Source of the DNA: Dromaius novaehollandiae
Taxonomy: Eukaryota; Chordata; Aves; Casuariiformes; Dromaiidae
Assembly: GCF_036370855.1 (NCBI RefSeq)
Contig: NW_026991398.1
Location: 3,162,001-3,226,000 of the forward strand
Direction: 5' to 3'
Length of the DNA stretch: 64,000 nucleotides
Shown: piece after piece, positions 35,065 to 45,720 of the stretch
Layout: each line of letters starts with the position of its first letter
Position numbering within the stretch: the first letter of the stretch is position 1
The notes under the pieces: model-generated
Database searches by the model: none
Told to the model about the DNA's origin: nothing
The model's input: only the letters and a program-made list of their open reading frames with translations
Position numbers and translations under genes: made by a program

Positions 35065-35839
35065 TGTTACAGAAAATAGGCTTGTCGGCCACCATAACAG
35101 GGCCCGACCCTAGGTTCCCGCAGAAAAGTTTGGAGCCAACTCAAAACAAAATAAATAATTAAATATTAATGATGCATATGCAGTAATTACAGCTCAAGCT
35201 GGGTGCCTCCGAAGAGGGACCCTAACATAAACAAATCCTGGGCAATTATAGTTTTTTCAGCTTACATTTCCCACCCCTCATGCAGTAGTTAGATCAATAG
35301 TAATTTTTTGGTCTGGGGTCTCCTGCTCCTCATTGGGTCTCATCGTCATTCTGAGGTAAGCTGTTTTTCTCCTTATTCTTGGTTTTTTGCAGTCTCTGAT
35401 GATGGTTGTACCTCTGTTTTTCTTGGGTCTTACTGTTGTGTCTTAAGGTCCTGAGGAAGAGGAGGAGGAGGAGATTCTAAATCATAACAACACTGCCCCA
35501 GCAGTGAGCTAAGGCTTTGTCCCTCAAGGTCCTAATGCCCTGCACTGGTCTTATTTCAAAGCCTTGACACCCTCCCTTTGGGAGTGTGAGACGCATTGCT
35601 GCAGACACCCTCCCTTTGGGAGTGTGAGACGCAGGAATGCAGACTGCTTGTAACTTCCTTATCTTCCCAGCTGGAACCAACTCTGAGGGCCTTTTCTTAC
35701 TGGACTAAGTAAAAGTTCATTATTTTATCTAAGTGCGGCCTAAGACTTCAGCAAATTAAGCTCCTCATGCTAAGCAAGTTTTATAAAAGTTGTGCTAAGC
35801 GGCTACCTCTAGATAGTTTCAGTTCGCTATTCTTTAACA
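35065..35839 (-). mobile_element. LTR-like element, copy 2 (probable solo LTR fossil)
   Basis: A 775-base reverse-orientation relative of 12424-13151 with the same TGTTA...TAACA ends. It is slightly longer than copy 1. No internal viral region and no target duplication are seen. To its left is module A; to its right, without transition, is the middle of a GC-rich centre. It therefore marks a rearrangement breakpoint. Broken; moderate age. Confidence 0.65.
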
Positions 35840-36960
35840 CTGGTGAAGGCCCTCCCTCTCCTCCCCATGAGGAAGAGAGTGCCCAGGCAATGCTGGACTC
35901 CGCTTCGGCTGAGGGGAGGGGAGCACAGGGCAGGGTGGAAGAGGCAGACGGAGCCTCTCGAGGTGCATGAGGGAGTTTTCCAAAGCCCAAGGCTGAGCCA
36001 GGGGCCGTTGGATCTTCCCCCTGACACTCTCCCAACCAGGCTCGTTCTGCCCTGCCCCAGGTGCTCTTGTCCCTGTGCCACCTGTGCCAGAGCAGAGGCC
36101 AAGGAGCAGGAATGCATGGAGTCACAGAGGAGTTTTGGTGGGAAGGGATCTCTGGAGGTCTCCAGTCCAACCTGCCACACAAAGCAGGGCTGGTTGGAGC
36201 CCTCCAGTCTTATCTGGCCTTTGCTGGACTGTGTCTGACCCCAGTTACCATCCCCAAACCAGGTCTGCTCCCGCTCTTGGTGCTCCTGACAACATACTCT
36301 TCCCGGCAGGAACCCTGTCACAAATGGTTCATGAACACTTGAGCTGTGATACAGAAAAACCTGTGGTCATAACTATGCATCATAAAATCAGGCCCAAGTG
36401 CCTGGCTCACTTTTTTGCCCAGCTAAGACTTTCTGTGCAGTGTTACCTGGGTACAGGTCCCAAATCCAAAGCTCTCCTTACACTTTTAAATTGGCTGTCA
36501 GGCAGGAGTTGCTGCTATGCAGCTAGGGTCACCTTTTGTACCTACAACCTTCCCTGGGATCTGCTCAGGTCACAGCTTTTCTTGCCAAGGCTTTCCTGAC
36601 TGTAGTGAGGGGGCAGGTCTGAGGCAGAGACAGGGAGTCAGGTCAGCAGGAGAGGGACAGTGTCAGGTCAGCACCTGAGAGGTGCAGGGCCAGGCACAGA
36701 CATGTCCACAGCATAGCTCAGGCACAGCCCAAGGACAAGGGCAGCAGCTCCCTGGCATGGGGGAGGAGGCCTTGCAATGAAGTTGGTCACTCTCTGCCTC
36801 CCCTGCTCTTGTGCTCAGCAGATCCCCCTCCCTGTCTGCCTGCAGCCCCTCCATGCCCACCCCGCTGCCCAGCACAGCACCAGAGCCCTGGCCCTGCAGC
36901 CCCTCCAGCAGCTCCTGCTGCCCCAGGGACAGAGCAGCCTGCCCTGAGCTGGTGACCAGA
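35840..36960. repeat. Partial GC-rich centre C next to OR-3
   Basis: The first base after the LTR aligns with about 23010 in the first centre; everything left of that is missing. It contains a CR1 3' end. An unshared insert of about 150 bases lies near 36320-36475. Confidence 0.6.
36105..36300 (-). mobile_element. CR1 LINE 3' end (minus strand)
   Basis: The same insertion as at 23276 and 60115: GGAGTCACAGAGGAGTTTTG, CTGGAGGTCTCCAGTCCAAC. Shared position shows it was copied with the block. Confidence 0.8.
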
Positions 36961-38520
36961 GAAACCTGCTTCTCCTTCTCGTTTCCTATCTCTGAATGCT
37001 GCCCTGCTTTTCTCCTGGGACATCCCTGCTCCCCAGAGAGCCTTTCCCCAGGTCAGTGTGTCCGTGCTGGCCTGGCTGTTCCTGCACCCCTGCCCTGTGC
37101 TCCCTGCAAGGCCATGGGCTGGTGGTGCTGCTCTGCAGGGCGAGCGGGCTGTGAGACTACGTGGTTATTCCACACTGGCTGTGCTGTTTGGGGCAGGAAG
37201 CAGACCCAACTGGGCAGGGACCAGTGATATTGCTGGCAGCGGTCTCTACTCATGGATGGTGCTCAGAGTGACCCCAGGGCACTTGTAATGGCAGGAGATG
37301 TGTTTGGGTGGGCACTAGCTCCAGCCTGTGGTGTTTCACTGAGGGTGCAGGAATCACTCTCCAGCGCCCCTTCCCTGGGACTCCTGGGTCCCCACTGCCG
37401 CTCCTGCAATTGCAGAGCCCTCGTTTCCCCATGCATCCCTGGATTTAGTGCTTTACCTTCTGGTTACTGCACCATGGACCATCCCTCACTTTGTAAGGCT
37501 CCAATCACAGCCCACCCCAGGCACACGCTGTCCCTGGAGATCCCCTGAGCTCTCCTGAGGGCTCTGATTCCCCTCCAGAAGGATGGGCATCTCTCATCAG
37601 CGCTGTCACCTGTGGGACAGCCCTAGGCAGACATTTCAGACACCATTCCCCATCTCCACTGGCACTGGTCACTGAGAAATGAGCTCTGAGTGCAGCCCTC
37701 GGTCCCTAACAGTTCACACGGAGACTCTGAGCTCGTGCCCCAGATCCCATGGAGTTCACAAGCAGAGCAGCAGGCGCTTTTATGGTGCAATTTCTGTGGG
37801 TGTATTTTTGTCTCCGTCTTTGGAAGAAAAGCCAGACTGGGAAAGGCCCTGAAAAGAGAAAGCCCTGCTGCTCTTGCTGGATGTGTCTCCAAGAAAGCTG
37901 CAGCCCCCACGTGAAGGCTGAAGCAAGGAAGTCCCTGTTGTGGCAGTGTGTGGACGTTCCTGAGGAGCAGAGGGTCTGTTCCCGCAGGCTGTGTCAACTC
38001 TGCTCCCCTCCACTCCCCTTCTGCTTTGAGTGTTGGAGCTCTGTAGAGGGAAGGGATCAGCCTGCAGTGACAGCCGGCTGCCACCCTTGCAGGAGAGAGG
38101 TGTGAGATCACACCCTGACTGTGACCAGCGGAGCTGAGCTCTCCTAACAGACACAGAACCTGTGGTCTCACTCTGCCGGTGCTTGTCTGAGCCTGACTCT
38201 GTGCCCCTGAGCTCCCTTGGTGTCAGTGCCGAAAGAGACACTGCAATGGAACTCTCCTCATTGCCCTGGGGGCATCCAAACAGCTCAGACTAGCAGGCTC
38301 TGAGCTTTTTCCATCTCTGCTGATGAAGGGGGAAGCCTGGATTCCTGCTTCAACCCCATCTCTGGGTCAGATACCAATGAGAGATTCCTGAGGACAAGTG
38401 GCACAAAGAAAAGTATTTTTTTTTCTTTTACAAGAATGTAACCAAGAAAAACAAGAAAGAAAGACATGAACAACACATAGCTATGATGCCAAATACCCTA
38501 GAAATGAGGAGCAGGTGCAC
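36960..38520 (-). repeat. 3' flank of OR-3 (minus-type) and inner arm
   Basis: Matches 60850-62530 beside OR-5 and 23545-24962 beside OR-2. No solo LTR interrupts it. No gene is seen. Confidence 0.6.
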
Positions 38521-38529
38521 ATGGGATGG

Positions 38530-39465
38530 TTATTGGTGCTGACATTGGACCCATTGAACCAGTTTCCTCAGGGCCTCCTTGAGCTCCTTGTTCCTCATGC
38601 TGTAGATGAGGGGGTTCACTGCTGGAGGCACCACCGAGTACAGAACAGCCACCACCAGATCCAGAGCTGGGGAGGAGAGGGAGGGGGGCTTCAGGTAGGC
38701 AAATATGCCAGTGCTGACAAACAGGGAGACCACGGCCAGGTGTGGGAGGCACATGGAAAAGGCTTTGTGCCGGCCCTGCTCAGAGGGGATCCTCAGCACA
38801 GCAGTGAAGATCTGCACGTAGGACAGCACAATGAAAACGAAACACCCAAACATTAAACAGGCAGTAACCACACTAACCGCAGCTTCCCTGAGGTAGGAGT
38901 CTGAGCAGGAGAGCTTGAGGATCTGGGGAATCTCACAGAAAAACTGCTGCACGGTGTTGCCCTGGCAGAGTGGTATTGAAAATGTGTTAGCTGTGTGCAG
39001 CACAGCATAGAGAAAACCACTGCCCCAGGCAGCTGCTGCCATTCTGACACAAGCTCTGCTGCCCATGAGGGTCCCGTAGTGCAGGGGTCTGCAGATGGCG
39101 ACATAGCGGTCATAGGCCATGACTGTGAGAAGAGAATACTCTGCTATGAACAAGACGACAACCAGGAAGACCTGAACAGCACATCCCAAGTATGAAATGG
39201 CCCTGGTGTCCCTCAGGGAATTGGCCATGGATTTGGGGACAGTGGTGGAGATGGAGCCAAGGTCCAGGATGGAGAGGTTGAGGAGGAAGAAGTACATGGG
39301 GGTGTGGAGGCGGTGGTCGCAGGCTATGGCTGTGATGATGAGGCCGTTGCCCAGGAGGGCAGCCAGGTAGATGCCCAGGAAGAGCGAGAAGTGCAAGAGC
39401 TGCAGCTCCCGGGTGTCCACAAATGCCAGGAGGAGGAACTTGCTGAAGGAGCTGCTGTTGGACAT
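38530..39465 (-). CDS. OR-3, olfactory receptor, family-14-like (311 aa)
   Basis: An intact odorant receptor beginning MSNSSSFSKF. Landmarks: NSS sequon, GN in TM1, PMYFFLLNLSILDLG, MAYDRYVAICRPLHY (Y rather than F after DR), FFCEIP loop cysteine, SYVQIF, KAFSMCLPHL and NPLIYSMRNKEL. The loop reads NTVQQFFC where the other four have NTVDQFFC. TM3 (VFLVVVLFIAEYSLLTV) and TM5 (VSVVTACLMFG) differ most. The C-terminus WVQCQHQ is the minus-gene type. The acceptor CTTAGACAG lies upstream, with the exon from 39488. Unlike OR-2 and OR-5 it has no convergent partner. Ligand unknown; likely functional. Confidence 0.95.
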   Translation of the reverse strand: MSNSSSFSKFLLLAFVDTRELQLLHFSLFLGIYLAALLGNGLIITAIACDHRLHTPMYFFLLNLSILDLGSISTTVPKSMANSLRDTRAISYLGCAVQVFLVVVLFIAEYSLLTVMAYDRYVAICRPLHYGTLMGSRACVRMAAAAWGSGFLYAVLHTANTFSIPLCQGNTVQQFFCEIPQILKLSCSDSYLREAAVSVVTACLMFGCFVFIVLSYVQIFTAVLRIPSEQGRHKAFSMCLPHLAVVSLFVSTGIFAYLKPPSLSSPALDLVVAVLYSVVPPAVNPLIYSMRNKELKEALRKLVQWVQCQHQ

Positions 39466-39488
39466 TTGGTCTCACTGGGCTTTGGGGA

Positions 39489-41462
39489 CTGTCTAAGGAG
39501 GAAAAGACATTGGCAAGTTAGGGGAGATCTTCCAAGGAAAAAGAAATCATAAGAAAAACACTACATTGCCTCTCTGCCTCTCTTTTTTGGGAGGATCACT
39601 GGGCAGGTACTTTGCTTGAGGTCTGGTTCATGCTGGCTGAGTGTGCTGTGAGGAGCAGAAGCCTCTGCCCATGGGCTCCAGAGGAATCAGTCCTGCTGTA
39701 CAGTAGTGGGAATGCAGGTAAAGAGGTCTGACTCTCATAATTTCTCTCAAATAAAATCTATTCATCCTGTGGAAGGGCTTTTCAGTGTCTTCACTACCTT
39801 CTCTAAAGAATGAGGGTTGAGAAACAGAGTTTTAGGTTTATTTTCTTTGAGAGGGCCCTGTCACCTGCGGGGAGTGTTCCTCAAAGGCAGAAATTCTCAG
39901 CATTTCTATCGTGAGTCTTTAAAAACAAAAAGATTCACTGCCACTTGTTAAGGAGTGAGGACAGCTGTTCTGTCTATTAGTCTTGTTCCCAGCTGTCCTG
40001 TGCTCACACCTCTTTGAGCTGGGGGATGGTAACTCTCATATGTTGCCCTAAAAAGAAACCTGCCACTGCTAGGAGCAGATGAGTCCAGTTTCAAAACCAC
40101 AGATGTCAAACCGTCTTTCCCTTTCTCAGGCGGCCAGAAGGAGGTCTCCACACTCCCCTTCTAGGCAAGGACACACAGGGCTCTTTTCAGCTGCCCAGAT
40201 ACAGTTTCCCAACACCATCTCCATACTCTCAGTATCTCTGCAGCTTCTTCATGGGTCTCTCGGACATCACAGAGATGCTGTGAGGCAGCAGTGCCCTTCT
40301 GGAGGGCGGCTCAAAGTCTGGCGGGACATGACAGGGAAATGGTCAAAGGACATTAGGACTGAAGGTGGTCTCTCCTTAAGGGAGAGTCAGCTCAATTCCT
40401 AACCCCACAGACTGCACTTCCTGGAGCTGCACAGGCTAGAAGGGGGCTGCGGACACCTCACTCCCATGCAGATCCCGCTCTTGCACAGAGCCTTCAGCTT
40501 ACCCAGCCAGGCATGTCACCTCACAGACGGTGACATCACAGGGCAGTCACTCTCAGGCCCTTTGTCGGGCAGCACAAAAGAGGCCCATGGCGGGAGAGAG
40601 GCCCCTCTCCTCTGCTGAAGGTCTGGCTGCAGAGGAGGCGGCTCATGGCCTGGACCCCATAACTGTCAGGGCAGAGGCTCTGCTGGGTGGGAGCAGGAGA
40701 CATGGGAGGCTTGTTCAGAAGAAGCTGCCTGCATTGCAGAGACTGTCCAAGACTCAAATCCATGCTGCCATGATGATTCTGTTGGCAGTGCCCTCTCCTT
40801 CCCTGCCCATCTCTGCTGCCTGGCACTGTCCTTGCCAGCAGCTCTTTCTCTGTCCCAACATCTTTTCCCTGCCAGTGCTCACAGACTCCATCCCACCCTC
40901 TGTGTGCTCAGTTCTGCCCTACAGAAACTGCCCAGGACAGGGCACTGGGCACAGGTATCTCTGTTCTCACAGATCCTAAGGAGCAGGTCAGAAAAACTCT
41001 TAAAAGGCAATAAAGGTGCTGCTGGTGCTGTCTGTCGGCTGAGGTGGGGCTGAAGGGGTTTGCTGGAGTTTCTCACAGACCTATTGATCTCTGAGAGTGA
41101 AGGTCTGGGAGTACACATTGCTTGCAAACCAGAGGGCTCTTTCCTCTTTTCTCCTTGCCAAAATTAGGATGTATTTTTTATAGTTTCTGTAGTACTCATG
41201 AGCTTTTACTAGAAGGAAAACTCCTTCCCTTTCAATTAGCCTTTTTTTGACCTTCCTCTGAAAAGACCCTTCGGACATAACCTGTGCGTGAGCTCGAGCT
41301 GGTGGCACCCCTGACCCATGCATCGCCTTCTTGACAGGAGAATGAACCTGTCCTGCCACAGGTCACTGAATTCATGACTCAATCTATCAGTTATAGGATG
41401 GACTGGGTTCAGAAGACCCCTCCAGGAACCTCAGTAGCATTGCCCTGCAGCGAGAGGCTTAC
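39489..41462 (-). other. Putative 5' intron of OR-3
   Basis: Homologous to the other OR introns, with the donor at 41462 (ACG followed by GTAAGC, minus strand). No coding frame is recognised. Confidence 0.45.
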
Positions 41463-41790
41463 CGTGTCAAGGGCTGTGGAGATTTCTCCCAGAATGAGCT
41501 CTCCTCTGTCCTCACACTCCACACTGCCTTGCACTTCTCTCTGCCTTCTCTCATCTCATGTCAGCAGCAGCAGGCAGTGCCCGCAGCCCTGCTGCTCTTG
41601 GCAGAGGAGCTGCTCCTGCACACAGCTGTGTCTGGGCAGTGCTGCCAGGTTGCCATGAGCTCCCTCCATCCCAGGAGCCTGGCCTCGCTCAGGAGCAGAG
41701 GCCCACCTGAAGGCTTGAATTTCCCTGTCCCTTGTGCTCCCTCCTCCTGGGAAATGTTCACTCATGTAGACTAAAATAATCACCTATTGT
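41463..41790 (-). promoter_or_regulatory. Putative promoter and 5' noncoding exon of OR-3
   Basis: A reverse copy of the conserved block, with the AT box as ACTAAAATAATCACC at about 41770 and TCCTCCTGGGAAATGTTC at 41742. Module Z, present upstream of the other copies, is absent beyond it. Confidence 0.5.
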
Positions 41791-41989
41791 CCTTTGCTAA
41801 AGAGTGGAGAAAGACAGATTCCAACATTGCAACTTGTTTTATCAGAGAATGACTGACTATGAGAGGTGGAAATGTCCCACTCTGGAAGGCCCTATTCCCA
41901 TCTCTTGTTCAGCTGGGAAAGGAAAGGCTTTGCTGGGGACTCATAGCAGCTTCTTAGCTCAAGGTTACCACCAATAAAGAAGCAGGTTT

Positions 41990-42275
41990 TTGCAGCGACT
42001 CATGGCAGAAGAATGAGAGGCAATGGCTATAAGCTGACACAAGTGAGGTTAAAATTTAGATGTAAGGGAGAAAATCAAAGAGGGTGATGAAGCATTTGAA
42101 GAAGGGTCCAGCGAGGTTATGGACTTTCTGTTCCTGGAGGCTTACAGGATGCAGCTGGACAAGGCCTTGGGGAATTTGGTGTGAATTCAGTGTTGATCCT
42201 GATGTGAGCAGGAGATTGGGCTAGAGACCTCCCAAGGTCCCTTCCAGCCTGAATGATTCAGTGATTCTGTCATCT
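41990..42275 (+). mobile_element. CR1 LINE 3' end
   Basis: CR1 3' region: GAGAGGCAATGGCTATAAGC, then the CTGGACAAGGCCTTGGGGAA and GAGACCTCCCAAGGTCCCTT blocks. It ends in the terminal octamer-type repeat ATTCAGTGATTCTGT at 42256-42270. No intact coding sequence. Confidence 0.9.
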
Positions 42276-42585
42276 CTGGCTATTGCCACTGCAATTCTTG
42301 CAGTTTTGAATTCCTTTTCTGCATGTGGGTTAGCACCAGATTTGGCCTCCCCAGAGCCAGCCGCTCCTAGTGGTGGGAGGTTTCCTCTTGGGCCTGAAAG
42401 GTTTTAAGGTCAAAGTTTAATTATGAACAGCTGCTTGTCCAGAGTGGACCCTCCTCACAGCATACAATACCTGCTGCGTTACAACACAATACTCTTCACC
42501 ATTGTGAATGACGGGAAGTGAGAGCCAACGGGCATTGGTTGCAACAAAAGAGGTACGGGATGGGGATAAGGAAAAAAATTTTAGC
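42275..42585. other. Spacer between CR1 tails
   Basis: No cluster module or gene is seen. The end (TTGGTTGCAACAAAAGAGG, 42537) may already belong to the next CR1 copy. Confidence 0.4.
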
Positions 42586-42795
42586 TATTGAGATGGTGAA
42601 GCACTGGGGCAGGTTGCCCAGAGAGGCTGTGCCCTCCGGGCCAAAAAGCATCTCCATCCTTGGAGGTTTTCAAGGCCTAAATAAATAAAGCCTTGAGCAA
42701 CCTGGTCCGATCTGAGAGCTGACCCTGCTGTGAGCAGGAAGCTGGGTTGGAGACCTCCTGAGGTCCTTTCCAGCCTGAATCATCTTGCATTTCTT
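42585..42795 (+). mobile_element. CR1 LINE 3' end, second copy
   Basis: GGCAGGTTGCCCAGAGAGGC, CATCTCCATCCTTGGAGGTT, GAGACCTCCTGAGGTCCTTT: the CR1 3' end again, independent of the copy just upstream. Short and degenerate. Confidence 0.9.
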
Positions 42796-43330
42796 TCCAC
42801 ACCAGGTCTTCCCTTGTTGATGGTAGGGAAAGCACTTAGGCCCTCTGTGACCACAGAAGTAAGCCAGACGTAAGTATGGTCAGAACAACTGCAGCAGTCC
42901 TGTCCTCTTCCAGTCAGTGTTGCTCAGGTGTAGGACTGTTTCACAGGTACCCCCAAACAGCCCTGATCATCTCCTTTATTTCACCCCCTGCTTTCCCCCC
43001 TCCTTTCCCCCCTTTCAGGATCTTCCCTTTTATCATCCTCATGCTCGTCCACACAAACAGCCCACCTCTGCTTACCCTGTGCCCACTGGTCCTCATTTTG
43101 CTTGCGTTGTGCATTCATTGGGCTTTTCTGGGCATTCATCTGGCTTTTACTGTGCTTTACTGTCAGCACAGTAATTCCTACCAGTGCCAGCAGTTGCATT
43201 AAACTAATACCTCCTTTTATTATGTGTAGTGTCCTGCAGTTCCTCACGCTCTTATCCTGCTGGAGTCACCACAAGTCAGGGGAGCCATCTGCACACACAC
43301 ACATTAACAGCTGACACAAGAGAGCTTCAG
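42795..43330. other. Unassigned spacer
   Basis: Includes a C/T-rich stretch near 42985-43018 and short direct repeats around GGGCATTCATCTGGC (43120-43150). No gene or known repeat is recognised. Confidence 0.4.
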
Positions 43331-43790
43331 TGTGGGGGACCTTCAGAAACTTGAGGGTTTGTCCAACAGAAGCCTCAGGAAGTTTTCCAAGGAGAAGGGG
43401 CAAGTCCTGCACCTGGGGAAGGATAACTCCATGCATCAGGGCAGCATGGGCCCTTACCAGCAGAGGAGTGACCCTGAGAACATGGGCCTGGGCATCGTGA
43501 GAAATCCCACACGAGCCAGTGGGGCACACTCATTGCAAATAAGGCCAGAGGTCCATGGGCTGCATTAGGAAGAGCTTGGCCAGCAGACGAGGGGAGCCAT
43601 TATCCCCCTTGACTCTGCTCTGGTGTGGCCACAGCTGCAGTAGTGTGTCCCAGGGTGGGGCTCCCAGGAGCTTCTCTTGGTAGTGGGAAACAGCATGAGG
43701 AGGGGAAACAGTCACAAACTGCAACTTGGGAGGTTCAGGCTGGACATTAATGTGAATAAACGTCACTCAAAGAGTAGTGCTGTGCTGCCA
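43330..43790 (+). mobile_element. CR1 LINE RT C-terminal fragment
   Basis: Translation gives LSNRSLRKFSKEKGQVLHLG, matching the CR1 motif before the RT thumb, followed by diverged AKKA-like and SALVRP-like positions and the 3' block near 43700. It joins module B at the same point as the CR1 copy at 32115, so both descend from one arrangement. Confidence 0.7.
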
Positions 43791-44490
43791 AAATCACCCA
43801 GAGGGAGTCTGTGATCATCTCCTGGCTCTGTGTTTCAAGGAACAGCCAGTGAGGATGGAGAGACACCAGTAAAGGGAGGGAGATCCTGGAGTGGGAGCAA
43901 GGTGGGGAAGCATGTTTACAGTGTGCAGGGACACAGCAGCAGGCATGGGACAGTGTAGGACAGCCTGTGGTGGAGACAGTCAAGGGCACAGGCAAGCCTG
44001 AAGGCAACTTGCCCCTCAGGGGACTCCAAGAGGTGTTGTATCATTGTCCTGCACTCAGCATTGTTGCACCCCCACCTGCAACCAGCCCCCAGGAAGAGCC
44101 CTGGGAAACGTGGGAGGAAAGGATCTGCCTTCCCAGGGGCTGGGTGTCCATCCTTGCCCATTTTGCTTGATCAAACACATCAAGGTTGACTTGGCATTAG
44201 AAACATCTGCACATTGCCTTTGCCTGCTTGTAGCTGGTGATCACAAATTTCTGCTCAAATCAGCCCTGAGGAGTCTTTGTTGCTCATGGCCCTCAGTGGG
44301 ACCCACTAACACTCAAAGAAACTTTGGGCTTTGCTTCTGACTTTGACTTCTTGAACATTTCATTCGATCTCTTTCCAGTAGCTATAGTTCATGGACACAG
44401 CACCAAATACACCACGGGGATCATTAAAATGAAAAAGCCCTGATGAACTGTGTCTCTTCCCGTAATTTTCTTCAAGTCTTGTATGGCTAA
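43790..44490 (+). repeat. Module B, copy (direct), isolated
   Basis: Matches 32115-32950. After it, module A should follow but does not; instead the sequence changes abruptly near 44490 to DNA related to 9.6 kb. Confidence 0.65.
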
Positions 44491-45720
44491 TTGGAGAAGT
44501 TTGGGTTGTGTCACAGTGGTGGGGTGCCCTGTGGTGGGAACGAGTGGTGGCCCCAGTGTCTTGGTGCTGCTCTGCGTGGGAGGAGGTGTCTGGAGAGAGC
44601 AGTGCTGTGCGTGGGGAGTGCTGCCAGGCTGGGGAGCTGGGGAGCCCTTGGAGGGGAGGAGGTGACTTGGCTCGCAGGGCCCAGGCTGCCCTGGTGGCCA
44701 GAGCCAGGGATGCTGGCAGCCTGCTGCCTTCTGTGCGCTGGGTTTCAGGCCTGGAGTTTCCTCAGCTCTTGCCAGGATCTGCAGCCAGACATCCCACACA
44801 GACTGTGAAATACATAGAAATATGGAGTTCAGAGTGTTTGGAGTACAAGAGGTTGTGTTTCAGAAAGGCTTTCTTGTTGGAGATTCTTGAAGTTATCACT
44901 TCTGAACTCTATAAACCACAGGTGTTCTTTTTAGGCTAGAGGCAGAGCAGTTGCCTCTCTCTCCTATTAGAAAAGGCTACGGTGGGATACTGCCCATATA
45001 GCTAACTGTTGCAGACACTCTTTTCTTCTCATGTGGCAGAACCCTCCAAACTCTTTGCTAATAATGCAGTAGTATCTCCCAATTAGCCCTTACTTAACCA
45101 TCCAATTAACCCCCCTCCAATCCACTGAACTATAGAGAGGATCTTGGGCTCTTCCTGCTGCAGGCCTCACTGCTTTGGGGCTCTTTGCTGCACTCTGCTC
45201 CCTGCGCGCTGCCCTGGGCTCTAAAACCAGACATCCAGGGGCTGACATCCAGTGGGAGGACGCAGAGAGCAGGTTAGATCATGTGGGACTTTTTTCACCC
45301 ACACAGTTAACAAGGAAAAGGTCTTGCCACAGTGGAGCACTCGGAGGTGCCCTTTCAAGCGGTCAGTCATTAGTGCCACAGTCATTAGATTTTAAAATGG
45401 GAAAAACAAGGGAAACTTCCAAAGACAAAGTATTTCTTCAGAAGATAATTGGCCTGTAAAACCACTTCTCCCAGATGTGCAGTGACTACAGTGAGTTGTG
45501 ATGCTCCAGCACTTTCTTGCACGTCTGCAGGAAATACTTCAGGGGTCATAGCTGAGAACCAGCTTGCAAAGCTGAAGTTGCTTTGTGCAGATAACTTGCA
45601 GGGCCCCTCAGAATTAAGTTCCTCACCTTTCCACATGCTCCTCTCTGCTCTGAGGGAGTCATTTGTGACCTGACAGTTCAGGTGTCCAACTCAGCTGAGC
45701 ACGTTTTGCAGTGTGTCACT
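44490..45720. other. Mostly single-copy spacer
   Basis: The first 150 bases match 9600-9775 in reverse. The part at about 44800-45250 has an AT-rich to GC-rich transition with a CTATAGAGAGG box at about 45131, which could be an unrecognised LTR promoter. Nothing at its ends confirms that. No gene is recognised; an open frame at 45449-45673 resembles nothing I know. Confidence 0.35.

Larger units (their letters stand above)
12424..35839. repeat. Large imperfect inverted repeat carrying OR-1 and OR-2
   Basis: Modules on the left (A-, B-, CR1-, Z+, promoter/exon, intron, OR exon) recur on the right in reverse order and orientation (OR exon, intron, exon/promoter, Z-, CR1+, B+, A+). They surround a GC-rich centre at about 21340-23545, and the ends are inverted LTR-like copies. 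The arms are clearly diverged, so this is an old palindrome rather than a recent assembly artefact. The right arm keeps about 1.3 kb more of module A than the left. Confidence 0.75.
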
